From positions 9,490,001-9,554,000 of the forward strand of contig NZ_CP107841.1 of the NCBI RefSeq assembly GCF_036346855.1: 64,000 nucleotides of DNA. Reading direction: 5' to 3'. The notes under the pieces were generated by a model, which worked only from the letters and a program-made list of their open reading frames with translations, searched no databases and was not told where the DNA came from. A program made the position numbers and the translations under genes. Source of the DNA: Streptomyces europaeiscabiei (GTDB lineage: Bacteria > Actinomycetota > Actinomycetes > Streptomycetales > Streptomycetaceae). Every line of letters starts with the position of its first letter. The first letter of the stretch is position 1. Of this stretch, positions 8,454 to 16,376 are shown piece by piece.

Positions 8454-9920
8454 TCAGTGGGATGACAGGGCTGCGGCGTGAGCGGCCCGCAACCGGGGCT
8501 TGTCGATCTTGCCGACGGCGTTCCTGGGGAGGGCGTCGACCACGAAGAACGACGTCGGCCGCTTGTAGCCGCTGAGGTGTTGCGCGGTCAGCGCTTCCAG
8601 AGCCGCGGGGTGAACAGTCGTACCAGGTCGCGGCTGGACGTAGGCGACCACCACCTCTCCCCACTTGTCGTCAGGCACACCGATGACGGCGGCCTCGAGG
8701 ACGGACGGGTCAGCCGTGAGGACGTCCTCGATCTCCTTGGGGTAGATGTTCTCGCCACCGCGGATGACCATGTCTTTCGATCGCCCGACCAGGGTCAGGT
8801 AGCCGTCCGCGTCCAGGTGGCCTACATCGCCCGTGTACAGCCAGCCGTCCACGATCGTCTTCGCCGTGTCTTCCGGCCGACCGAGATAACCACGCATGAC
8901 GTTGGGGCCACGCACGATGACCTCACCATCGATGCCGGTCGCCAGCTCGTTGCCCTGCTCGTCGACGATCCGGAGCTCCTGCCCCGGGACGACAACCCCC
9001 ACGGTGCCCGCCCGGCGCGGACCCGCGACGGGGTTGACGGTGGAGAAGCAGGTTCCTTCGGACAGTCCGTAACCCTCGATGATGGGGAAGCCGTACCGAG
9101 CCTCGAATCGGATCGGCAACCCGGCGGAGGCGGGTGCTGCGCCGCACGTGCCGTAACGCAGCGAGGACGTGTCGGGTCGAACGTCGGCCGGCAGCGCCTC
9201 GAGCACGTTGTAGATCGTGGGCACGGCACTGAAGTAGGTGGGTCGCTCCCGCTCGACGAGATCGAAGAAGGTCTTGGGGTCGAACCGGTCGGTGATGAAG
9301 ACACTGCCGCCTGCGACCAGCGGCATGAGCACGCTGATCACGATGGCGTTGACGTGGAAGAGCGGCAGGATCAGCAAGCAGCGGTCGGCCGGCCCGGCCT
9401 CGATCGCCTGGCACCCCATCGCCGTCATCGCGTCGATGTTGGAGTGGTCGAGCATCACGCCCTTCGGTACGCCCGTCGTTCCGCTGGTGTAGATCAGGAG
9501 TGCCGGCGCGGTCGAGTCCAGCTGCGGCGTCGGACCCGACCCCACCGCCTCTCCGTACAGGTCGTCGACGGCCAGCGTGGCGACGCCTGCAGCGGTCGTG
9601 CCGTCCTCGACTACCAGCACGCGTGCGCCCGAGTCGTGGAGCTGCCGTGCGACCTCACCCTCGGTCAGGCTCGGATTGACCGGGGTGACGGTCGCCCCGA
9701 GCCGCCAGACCGCGAACAGCAGAAGCACGAACTCGACGCGGTTCCTCAGCTTGAGCGCCACGACATCGCCAGTACCGATCCCAAGGTCCTGAAGGTGACG
9801 AGCAGCAGCCCGGACACGGGTCAGGAACTGGGCATCGGTGAGCGACTGTCGCCCGTCGGCAACCGCGGGCCCATCCGGAGTGGATGCGGCGCGACGGTCG
9901 GGCAGAGAGGCGAATTTCAT
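8454..9920 (-). CDS. acyl-CoA synthetase (AMP-forming), FadD-like
   Basis: A 488-residue class I adenylate-forming enzyme. The phosphate-binding motif YTSGTTGVPKG is at about 144-154. GYGLSEGT, YTGDVGHLDADGY and GRSKDMVIRGGENIYPKEIED are present, as is the C-terminal catalytic lysine in GKIDKP (about 471). Start 9920 is chosen for its AGGTGA ribosome site; a longer frame from 9998 would overlap the upstream stop. It activates a carboxylic acid as its CoA thioester. It follows the MBL-fold gene by about 75 bp and is probably co-transcribed from the conserved box near 10966. Confidence 0.93.
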   Translation of the reverse strand: MKFASLPDRRAASTPDGPAVADGRQSLTDAQFLTRVRAAARHLQDLGIGTGDVVALKLRNRVEFVLLLFAVWRLGATVTPVNPSLTEGEVARQLHDSGARVLVVEDGTTAAGVATLAVDDLYGEAVGSGPTPQLDSTAPALLIYTSGTTGVPKGVMLDHSNIDAMTAMGCQAIEAGPADRCLLILPLFHVNAIVISVLMPLVAGGSVFITDRFDPKTFFDLVERERPTYFSAVPTIYNVLEALPADVRPDTSSLRYGTCGAAPASAGLPIRFEARYGFPIIEGYGLSEGTCFSTVNPVAGPRRAGTVGVVVPGQELRIVDEQGNELATGIDGEVIVRGPNVMRGYLGRPEDTAKTIVDGWLYTGDVGHLDADGYLTLVGRSKDMVIRGGENIYPKEIEDVLTADPSVLEAAVIGVPDDKWGEVVVAYVQPRPGTTVHPAALEALTAQHLSGYKRPTSFFVVDALPRNAVGKIDKPRLRAAHAAALSSH

Positions 9921-9994
9921 GGTGAGGTCACCTATCGTGGTGTGGCGCGTTTCAACGCGAAGGCAACAGTGCGGGCTTCGGGTGACAGGCTCGG

Positions 9995-10879
9995 TCACTC
10001 AGCAGCATCGCGATTCGCGATCGCCGCGCCGGCGGAGAACTGGAGCGTCCAGACGTTGCCGTGGTGCGGGTACTTCTCCACCATGGTGGCCACCAGCTCT
10101 TCGGCGTCCTTCGCGATCTCGGAGGCAGCCGCGAAGTCCTGGATGTAGGCGCGGGTCTGGGCGATCATGGTCTCGACCGCGTGGTCGTCGCCGTCGGGCC
10201 TGCGGTGTCCGGACACGATCATGCGCGGGCGGAGGCTCTCCACGGTGTCGACGGTCTCGAGCCAGTCCTGCCACTCATCGGGCGTCGACAGGCCGAGCAT
10301 CGGGTGGATCTCGTTGTAGATGGAGTCACCGGCCACGACGACGTCGATCTCGGGGATGTGCACGATGCTCGTGGGATGGATGTCGGCCTGCTTCACCTCG
10401 ATGATGTGCAGGGGAGATCCGTCGACGTACAGCGTGTCGCCTTCGAGCGGCTCCGGAAGCGGCTCCGCCGTGATGCAGGTGTCGCCGAACAGCATGCGCC
10501 ACTGCTCCATCTGAAGCTGCATGTTCTGCTTCATGGACTCGACCACGTGGGGCAGCGCCACGGCCTTCGCCTCCGGGAACCGCTCCAGGAGCGGTCCGCA
10601 GCCCAGGTAGTGATCGGCGTGATCGTGGGTGATGTAGATCGTCGTGAGCTTTTTGCCGGTGCGCTCGATCAGGTCACCGAGGTCGCGGACGTCGTCCTTG
10701 AGGTAGAGCGCGTCGATCAGGACCACCTCGGTGGCGCCGCTCACGAGCGTGGCCGTGGTGGGCGAGAAGGTGCCGTTCGGTACGCCGGGAAACTCCTCGG
10801 CCGGGACATTCGGCCAGCGACCGACGAAGACCGTGGCGCGGACGGGTGCGGCCGGCGAGGAGTGGGTGTCAGTGGTCAC
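9995..10879 (-). CDS. MBL-fold metallo-hydrolase
   Basis: A 294-residue metallo-beta-lactamase-fold protein. The metal-binding motif THDHADH is at residues 84-90, a further His sits in the RPRMIVSGHRRP stretch and an Asp in VVVAGDSIYN, which together fit a dinuclear metal centre. There is no signal peptide, so it is cytoplasmic. Relatives hydrolyse thioesters, lactones or similar bonds. The pairing with an acyl-CoA ligase suggests a role on the same substrate. The sequence alone does not give the reaction. Confidence 0.87.
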   Translation of the reverse strand: MTTDTHSSPAAPVRATVFVGRWPNVPAEEFPGVPNGTFSPTTATLVSGATEVVLIDALYLKDDVRDLGDLIERTGKKLTTIYITHDHADHYLGCGPLLERFPEAKAVALPHVVESMKQNMQLQMEQWRMLFGDTCITAEPLPEPLEGDTLYVDGSPLHIIEVKQADIHPTSIVHIPEIDVVVAGDSIYNEIHPMLGLSTPDEWQDWLETVDTVESLRPRMIVSGHRRPDGDDHAVETMIAQTRAYIQDFAAASEIAKDAEELVATMVEKYPHHGNVWTLQFSAGAAIANRDAAE

Positions 10880-10965
10880 TAGGTACCTCCGGTTGCGGTG
10901 TTGTCGGCCGACGCGGCATTGCGCACGTCGGCGGCGAAGTCACGTTATGAACGCACGCTCGGTGA

Positions 10966-11008
10966 CTCATAGAACGAGTGCGCCGAGCGCTGGTACGCGA
11001 GCGCCACG
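10966..11008 (-). promoter_or_regulatory. conserved box upstream of the MBL/ligase operon (copy 1)
   Basis: A 43-bp stretch starting CTCATAGAA and containing TGGTACG and GCCACG aligns without gaps to 13247-13289, with about 33 identical positions. Both copies lie roughly 90-120 bp upstream of minus-strand genes of the same region. An AraC-type activator site (regulators at 13305 and 14359) is the simplest explanation. The surrounding bases (10880-11052) show no gene. Confidence 0.7.
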
Positions 11009-11052
11009 TTGCTCTGAAGCACCACCGTGGCGGCTGGAGCGGTGGATACGGC

Positions 11053-11625
11053 TCACCGCAGGACGAGCAACCCCGCGGAGACAGCGGCAGCGCAGAGTGC
11101 CGAAGTGATCGCGACGGTCGGCGCGACGCGCCGTTCGCTCGGCAGGGAGCGGAAAAGTACAGTGCCGTCGATGCCGTCGACGGCGACCTCGAAGCCGAAG
11201 CCGAAGCCGAAGCCGAAGCCGAAGCCGAAGCCGCGGTGGCTCCTGAGAGCGCGCGCGTGACGCGTCTTCTCGTCGATCATGCGTGGCTGCGGAGTGTCGG
11301 CGCCAGGGTGTGCCTCACGAACGTTCACCACCACGAACCGGATCGCGTCACCGTACGTGCGGTGCAGGCCGAGCAGCCCCGCCCCGCGCTCTCGGTTACC
11401 TGGCAGGTCAGTGAACCGAAGACGAGCAGACGGGACAGCCGTCCGCGGCGACACTCTCCCCGCATCGGCCTGCGTCAGTTGTCGGCAGGCCGATGCGGGG
11501 AATCCTGTCCCCGGCTCCCGGATCGCCCCCGGGATCCGCAGATCACGCATGATGCCCGCGAAGGTCGGCCGGTCGACGCGGTAGCGGATGCCCTCGCCGC
11601 GGGTGGTACGCGCTGTGGTCGTCAC
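11053..11625 (-). pseudogene. damaged redoxin/deiodinase-like gene with a Gly-Phe repeat
   Basis: The frame is open for 190 residues from GTG 11625, which has a good GAGGAG site. The middle (LHRTYGDAIRFVVVNVREAHPG, broken here at DTPQP, then DEKTRHARAL and EVAVDGIDGTV) matches the thioredoxin-fold deiodinase-like proteins of actinobacteria. The segment that should carry the redox Cys/Sec motif between LPGNR and AGLLGLH is missing. Seven Gly-Phe dipeptides from a GGCTTC repeat are inserted before EVAVD, and the C-terminus runs into unrelated hydrophobic sequence. Either a decayed gene or a catalytically dead protein; I favour decay. Confidence 0.6.
11191..11232. repeat. (GAAGCC)7 hexanucleotide microsatellite
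   Basis: Seven perfect tandem copies of GAAGCC span 42 bp. On the minus strand they encode (Gly-Phe)7 in frame within the redoxin-like gene. Relatives appear to carry a single GFGF here, so this looks like slippage expansion. Length may vary between isolates. Confidence 0.95.
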
Positions 11626-11718
11626 GGGCTCCTCAGACGGATCCTCCGGAGATGGATGAGGTCCCGGGGCACGCACGGTCGACAGCACCTCACGATGCCT
11701 CGGGACCTCGGTCAGGGG

Positions 11719-12159
11719 TCAGCCGGTCAGCTCGTAGGGGACGGGCTGGTTCTCCCTGGCCCAGAGCTTCTCGGTGTCGGACTCCGGCGGAGGCGGAACG
11801 AGGCCCTGGACGCGCCAGAGGTCCATGGGGGTCTCGTCGATGTGGACCTCCCAGTCGTAGCCGCGCTCCTTGACCAACGGTGCCAGCTTCTCCTCGATGA
11901 CCTCCATGCACAGGAACCGCATCTCGGGGTCGTCCATCTGCCGGGCGATGTGGTCCACGCGGATCCGTATGAAGTTGTTGTTTGCCTTACCACCGACGTA
12001 CATGGTGTCCGCCGGCATGTCCTTGAACAGGACGACGACATAGAACTTCGGCAGGTCATAGGCGTAGTCCGTGTAGAGCGAGGTGATCCTCTGGGACAGC
12101 TGTTCCTTGTCCTGCGGGGTGAAGGCGTTCTCGGGGGTGAAGATCTCCCAGTACGGCAT
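11719..12159 (-). CDS. tautomerase-family protein (oxalocrotonate tautomerase / cis-CaaD-like)
   Basis: A 146-residue protein whose second residue is proline (MPYWEIFTPENAFT), so removal of Met exposes the catalytic Pro1 of the tautomerase superfamily. Length and the FYVVVLFKDMP and YVGGKANNNFIRIRVDHIARQ segments fit the long, fused-type group related to cis-3-chloroacrylic acid dehalogenase rather than the 62-residue 4-OT type. It lies 67 bp downstream of the alpha/beta hydrolase gene and is probably co-transcribed. A role in isomerising an unsaturated keto acid from ring cleavage is plausible. Confidence 0.85.
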   Translation of the reverse strand: MPYWEIFTPENAFTPQDKEQLSQRITSLYTDYAYDLPKFYVVVLFKDMPADTMYVGGKANNNFIRIRVDHIARQMDDPEMRFLCMEVIEEKLAPLVKERGYDWEVHIDETPMDLWRVQGLVPPPPESDTEKLWARENQPVPYELTG

Positions 12160-12226
12160 TGCGGCTCCTCGATGGATGGATCGGTGACGGAAGGTGCGGC
12201 TCGTCGATGCGGCTCGGGAGGGGGGC

Positions 12227-13132
12227 TCAGTCCCGGAGGTGCTTGACGAAGTGGTCCCGTGCGGCTGCGGAGAGCTCGTCGAAGCCGGGGCCGCTGTAGA
12301 AGTCGAAGTGGCCGCCCTGCTTGACGATGATCTGCTTCGGCTCCCGGGCCTCCGCGTACGCGTCGAGGGCCAACTCGAACGGTGCCACCCTGTCGTTGTC
12401 GGCCACGATCATCAGGAGCGGGGTCGGCGCGATGCGGCTGATGAAGGTACCCGGGGCGTACTCGGTCACCATTTCCATGCTTCGAGCCGTCAGTTCGTTC
12501 TTCCAGTTGGGCGCCCGGTCCGCCGACGTCTTGCTGAACCACTCGTAGGCGTCGGCCGCGGGCATCACGGCCTGCGCCGTGGGGTCGGCCGCGACGACCG
12601 GGAGCACAGCGGGCTCTCCGCCGGTGAACCGGTTGAGTCGGTCGCCCTCCTGGATCGCACGGAAGACCGGGATGAAGTCCGGCCGGATCGCCCGGCTCAG
12701 GGTGCGCGGACCGGTGATGAACGGCACCTGGGAGACGACGGCCTTCACCCTCTTGTCGATCGCCGCGACCATGAGGACGTGTCCACCGGAGAAGCTGGAG
12801 CCCCAGATGCCGATCTTCGACGTGTCCACGTCGGGGCGGGTGGTGGCGTAGGTGATCGCGTTCCGGAAATCCCGGTACTGCAGGACCGGGTCGACCTCCT
12901 GACGGGGAGTTCCCTCACTGTCGCCGAAGTTCCGGTGATCGTAGGCGAGCACGTTGAGGCCGGCATCGGAGAAGACCACGGCATAGTCGTCGAGGTGCAT
13001 CTCCTTGACGCATGACAGCCCGTGCGCCAGGACCACGACCGGTGCCGGCGTGCTGGTGTTCCTGGCCGGATAGAACCAGCCCCGGAGGGTGACGCCGCCC
13101 TCGCCCTTGAACTCGATGTCTTCTCGATTCAT
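12227..13132 (-). CDS. alpha/beta hydrolase (dienelactone-hydrolase / DUF-like peptidase fold)
   Basis: A 301-residue hydrolase. The oxyanion motif AHGLSCVKEMHL is at about 36-47, the nucleophile serine about residue 113 in IWGSSFSGGH, an Asp in VADNDRVAP, and the catalytic His in QGGHFDFY. Start 13132 is preferred because GGAAG precedes it; a longer open frame upstream runs through the conserved promoter box. No signal peptide. This subgroup includes xylene/aryl ester hydrolases and lactone hydrolases. The neighbouring tautomerase suggests a shared catabolic step. Confidence 0.88.
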   Translation of the reverse strand: MNREDIEFKGEGGVTLRGWFYPARNTSTPAPVVVLAHGLSCVKEMHLDDYAVVFSDAGLNVLAYDHRNFGDSEGTPRQEVDPVLQYRDFRNAITYATTRPDVDTSKIGIWGSSFSGGHVLMVAAIDKRVKAVVSQVPFITGPRTLSRAIRPDFIPVFRAIQEGDRLNRFTGGEPAVLPVVAADPTAQAVMPAADAYEWFSKTSADRAPNWKNELTARSMEMVTEYAPGTFISRIAPTPLLMIVADNDRVAPFELALDAYAEAREPKQIIVKQGGHFDFYSGPGFDELSAAARDHFVKHLRD

Positions 13133-13246
13133 GTGATCTTCCGATTCGCTCGCGATGGTCCGTCGGTCGTGTGGAGGTTCACTCGGAGTGATCCGACACT
13201 CGTGAGTGGTGGTGTCGGGCCCAGAATCCACGAATGCCTGTGAGGG

Positions 13247-13289
13247 CTCATAGAAGGATCGCGCCGCGGGGTGGTACGGCTGTGCCACG
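13247..13289 (-). promoter_or_regulatory. conserved box upstream of hydrolase/tautomerase operon (copy 2)
   Basis: This is the second copy of the box described at 10966-11008: CTCATAGAA at its left end, GCGCCG in the middle, then TGGTACG and GCCACG at identical spacing. It ends 16 bp before the stop codon of the AraC-type gene and about 115 bp upstream of the hydrolase start. Confidence 0.7.
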
Positions 13290-13304
13290 GCTACGAGGAG
13301 ACGG

Positions 13305-14258
13305 TCAGGCGCATCCGTGGGCTTCCCGGTAGTCGCCGGGCGACAGCGAGAACTCCCGACGGAACTCCCGTCCGAAGTGGCTGGCATCGCAGAAGCCCCA
13401 CCGGTGCGCGATCGCGGCAATGCAGAGGTTCGTGTTCACCAGGTCGCCTCTGGCCGCGGCCAGGCGGTGCATGCGGATGACCGCCCCGACGGTGTCCCCG
13501 GTCGACGCGAAGGCCCGGTGGACCGTCCTCGGAGAAACGCTGTGGGCGGCGGCGAGGTCGGCGACTCTGATCGGTCCACCGGCGAGATGGCCGATGATCC
13601 AGTCTTCCAGCCGCCGTCGGAACAACTGCAGGAACTCGTCGTCGCCGATGTGGGGTCGACCCGCACGGATCATGCCGGCGATGAGGACGAGGAGGGCGTT
13701 GCGCGCTCCCTCGACCTCGGCCGCGGACATCCGCCCGATGCGGCGGTCCATGCTCATGAGGAAGCCGTGGAGGAGGTTGGCCAAAGGGTTCTGAGCCGTG
13801 TCCTGGAGCAGGCAACCGGGTGCACCGCCCCCCGCGTCGAACGGGGAAAGGGCGCTCATGGGCACCCGGACCGTTCGTTTGGCCAGGTGATCCGGTATGA
13901 CGAACCGCCCGGTGGTGCGGGTGCTCATGATGAGAACCGTTCCTGGTCGCAGGACGACGGTCTCGTCAGAAGTCTCGATGATCTGTTGGCCGGCCCTGGC
14001 GGCGAGGAGCAGCAGCGCGTCATCGTCCTGACGCACCGCGTTTCGGCCTCGGGTCCCTTCGACCCGCGGGCACACCCAGTCGGTGATGAGAAGGTCTCCG
14101 AGGTCCAGCTCCTCAGCAGATCCGAAGCGCTCGACCGGCCCGGTGAGCTGCAGGTCCATGGAGACGAGGCGGTCGCGGACGGCGAGCCTCCAGCGGACGT
14201 CCAACTCTTCGGGTGTCAGCAGGTCGGCGGGGCTTAGCATGGACGGGGCGACAGTCAC
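13305..14258 (-). CDS. AraC-family transcriptional regulator
   Basis: A 317-residue regulator. The C-terminal double helix-turn-helix is clear: VADLAAAHSVSPRTVHRAF and then IAAIAHRWGFCDASHFGREFRREF with the SPGDYR ending. The N-terminal about 170 residues form a cupin-like sensing domain of the type seen in activators of catabolic operons. GTG 14258 is chosen because GGAG lies 5 bp upstream. It faces the hydrolase/tautomerase operon, whose conserved box it probably binds. Confidence 0.92.
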   Translation of the reverse strand: MTVAPSMLSPADLLTPEELDVRWRLAVRDRLVSMDLQLTGPVERFGSAEELDLGDLLITDWVCPRVEGTRGRNAVRQDDDALLLLAARAGQQIIETSDETVVLRPGTVLIMSTRTTGRFVIPDHLAKRTVRVPMSALSPFDAGGGAPGCLLQDTAQNPLANLLHGFLMSMDRRIGRMSAAEVEGARNALLVLIAGMIRAGRPHIGDDEFLQLFRRRLEDWIIGHLAGGPIRVADLAAAHSVSPRTVHRAFASTGDTVGAVIRMHRLAAARGDLVNTNLCIAAIAHRWGFCDASHFGREFRREFSLSPGDYREAHGCA

Positions 14259-14358
14259 TTCGGCTCCAACTCGATAGAAGCTGTCCTCTCGGTCGTAACT
14301 CGTAGTTTGCTTCGTCGAAACATTCCGGTACTTGCCCTGAGGCGACAAGGATTTGTCC

Positions 14359-15405
14359 TTGCGTGACACCGATCTACCTGTCCGGTGCTCTGCCCTGCAG
14401 GGGCTGTCCGCGCTCGTCACCGAGATCGGCGGCTCGGGCCCCGAACTCCTCGCGGCATATGGCTTCGACGAGGCGAGGATCGCCGAGGGCAACTCGTTCG
14501 TCCGTCTCCGACTGGTCGAGCGCGTTCTCGAGGAAACGGCCGGCCGATTCGCGCTTCCGGACCTCGGGTTGAGGATGGCGGCGCAGCAGGATCTGCATGT
14601 GCTGGGACCGCTGGCGATCGCCATGGAGAACGCACGCACGATCGGCGAGGCCGTCGAGTGCGCGTGCCGGTACCTGTTCGTCTACAGCCCGGCCCTCTCA
14701 CTCGAGGAAACCGACGATCCGCTGGGAAGTCCCGGTGTGGTCGGCCTTCGCTACACGACCACGGGCATCAACCCATCCCCACAGGCGATCGACTACGGCA
14801 TCGGGATCGTCCACCGAGTCCTGATGCTGATCCACGGCGACGCACCCTACGGACTTCGTTCGGTCCTGCTTCCACACGCTCGCCTGGCACAGGAAAGCTC
14901 CTACCGGAAGTACTTCGGGGCCGAGGTCAGATTCGACTGTCCGAGCGCGGTCCTGCGCGTCCCGAGCCAACTGTTCTCGACACCGGTCAGCGGCGGCGAC
15001 GACCTGCTTCACGACATCGCGATGGACCATCTCGAAACGCACTTCGGCCACCAGCACGTGCCGATGTCGGACCTGGTCGCGGCGATTCTCGGCGAACAGC
15101 TCGGATCCAGCGGTCCGGACCTGTCGAAAGTCGCGCGCCTGCTGAGTCTCCACCCGCGTTCACTGCAGCGGTCCCTGTCCAAGGAGGGCACGACCTTCTC
15201 CGGCGTCGTCGATCGTGTACGCAGGAGTCAGGCCCTGGACTTGATCACGACGACCGACCTGTCCTTCTCGCAGATCGCGGCCGGCCTGGGGATGCAGGAA
15301 CAGTCCAGCCTCACTCGTGCGGTACGTCGTTGGTTCGACACGTCACCTTCCAGACTGCGACGCGAAGGACACGAGCCGAAAGGTCGGTCCGCCCTCATCG
15401 ACTGA
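14359..15405 (+). CDS. AraC-family regulator with arabinose-binding-like N-terminal domain (OruR/VirS-like)
   Basis: A 348-residue protein divergent from the other AraC gene. The N-terminal domain (LSALVTEIGG, then VLEETAGRFALPDLGLRMA and LHVLGPLAIAM) is that of ArgR/OruR/VirS-type regulators. The C-terminal HTH reads DLSKVARLLSLHPRSLQRSLSKEG and FSQIAAGLGMQEQSSLTRAVRRWF. TTG 14359 is preferred because AAGGA lies 7 bp upstream; TTG 14353 would leave only one base of spacing. The two regulators share a 100-bp intergenic region (14259-14358). Confidence 0.88.
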   Translation: MRDTDLPVRCSALQGLSALVTEIGGSGPELLAAYGFDEARIAEGNSFVRLRLVERVLEETAGRFALPDLGLRMAAQQDLHVLGPLAIAMENARTIGEAVECACRYLFVYSPALSLEETDDPLGSPGVVGLRYTTTGINPSPQAIDYGIGIVHRVLMLIHGDAPYGLRSVLLPHARLAQESSYRKYFGAEVRFDCPSAVLRVPSQLFSTPVSGGDDLLHDIAMDHLETHFGHQHVPMSDLVAAILGEQLGSSGPDLSKVARLLSLHPRSLQRSLSKEGTTFSGVVDRVRRSQALDLITTTDLSFSQIAAGLGMQEQSSLTRAVRRWFDTSPSRLRREGHEPKGRSALID

Positions 15406-15479
15406 GCGTGCTCCGCGAGCCCCGAGCCGGCCCCGGGTGGTGATCTCGTCTCTCCACGGTCTCAAGTCCGCAGTCACAG

Positions 15480-15915
15480 GTCTGAGTTCGGAGCCGGCTC
15501 TGCCCGGGAGGGCCTGTTCGGCCCAGATGACCTTGGCCTCGCCGCCGTGCCGTGCGCCCCAGCGCTCGGCCAGCCGGGCGACCAGGAGCAGGCCGCGGCC
15601 GCCTTCGTCGCAGACCCGGGCATGGCGCAGGTGCGGGCGGTGCTGACGGCGTCGCAGACCTCGCACGTCAGGGTGGATCAAAGGATCATCCGCAGCTGTA
15701 TGGGGGCTCTGCCGTGGCGGATGGCGTTGGTCATCAGTTCGCTGACCATGAGCTCCGTGGTGAAGGACGGTTCTTCCGGGCCCCGGGCGGCGAGTTGGAG
15801 GGATGCGTGGGTGCGGGCGCCGCGGTCTCCGAGGGCAGCGCCCATCGTGGCTGGAGCAGATCGGGGCGGATGCCGGGCCGGTCGAGGACGCGCGCGGGGG
15901 CATCGGTGATCCACT
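15480..15915 (-). pseudogene. relic of a SpoIIE-type phosphatase/ATPase regulator C-terminus
   Basis: Minus-strand translation gives THASLQLAARGPEEPSFTTEL, then VSELMTNAIRHGRAPIQLRMI, the N-box of the histidine-kinase-like ATPase domain in Streptomyces anti-sigma/SpoIIE proteins. A TGA stop follows RMIL. The sequence continues (LTCEVCDAVSTA) and then shifts frame to RHARVCDEGGRGLLLVARLAERWG and KVIWAEQAL, the usual C-terminus. One premature stop plus one frameshift show it is inactive. The N-terminal PP2C domain is absent. Bases 15916-16109 and 16186-16376 hold nothing recognisable. Confidence 0.75.
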
Positions 15916-16109
15916 CACCGACCGCCAGGGCGAGGTCGCTCCGGCCGGCACCGCACACGCGGTCAAGGGCACGCGGGACCAGGGACGATGCGTCGGCAGG
16001 CGCGGTCTTCCACCCGGATCACGGGGCGTGGAGAACTCCATGATCCTGGAAGCCGCGCCCGCCACGCTCCCTCGGTCGACGCCGAGCCGGCAGATCGCCA
16101 CGAACCAGA

Positions 16110-16185
16110 CATCGAGCGCGTCGTTCCGGCGCTGCCGGGCAACGCTGAAGCCTTGCCCGGCAGCGCCGGAAGGACGCGCTCGATG
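16110..16185. repeat. long inverted repeat, 33-bp arms with 10-bp loop
   Basis: Arms 16110-16142 and 16153-16185 are complementary at 32 of 33 positions around the loop CGCTGAAGCC. The transcript would fold into an exceptionally stable hairpin. It lies about 190 bp beyond the thiolase stop (16377), too far for a simple terminator, and lacks a T tract. It could be a palindromic mobile unit, a bidirectional terminator or an RNase III target. Confidence 0.9.
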
Positions 16186-16376
16186 GTTACTGCATTCCGC
16201 CTACCGCGCGGCAACGGTCATGAAGGCACCCGGACTGCCTGGACTCGCCGAGACGGGCGACACCGCGCGCTTGGCATTTCGAAGTTCCACGGCCCCACGG
16301 TCATCGCGACGGCCGGCAGTCACCATGACACGCGCCACGGTCGGCGCGTGATTCCTCGCGCCGCTGAGAGCCGAGC

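Noticed and set aside
8478..10148. Long plus-strand frame opposite the acyl-CoA ligase
   Set aside because: It is antisense to a complete ligase with all motifs and has no family signature of its own.
13133..13420. N-terminal extension of the alpha/beta hydrolase
   Set aside because: The extension crosses the conserved promoter box and has no ribosome site; the start at 13132 does.
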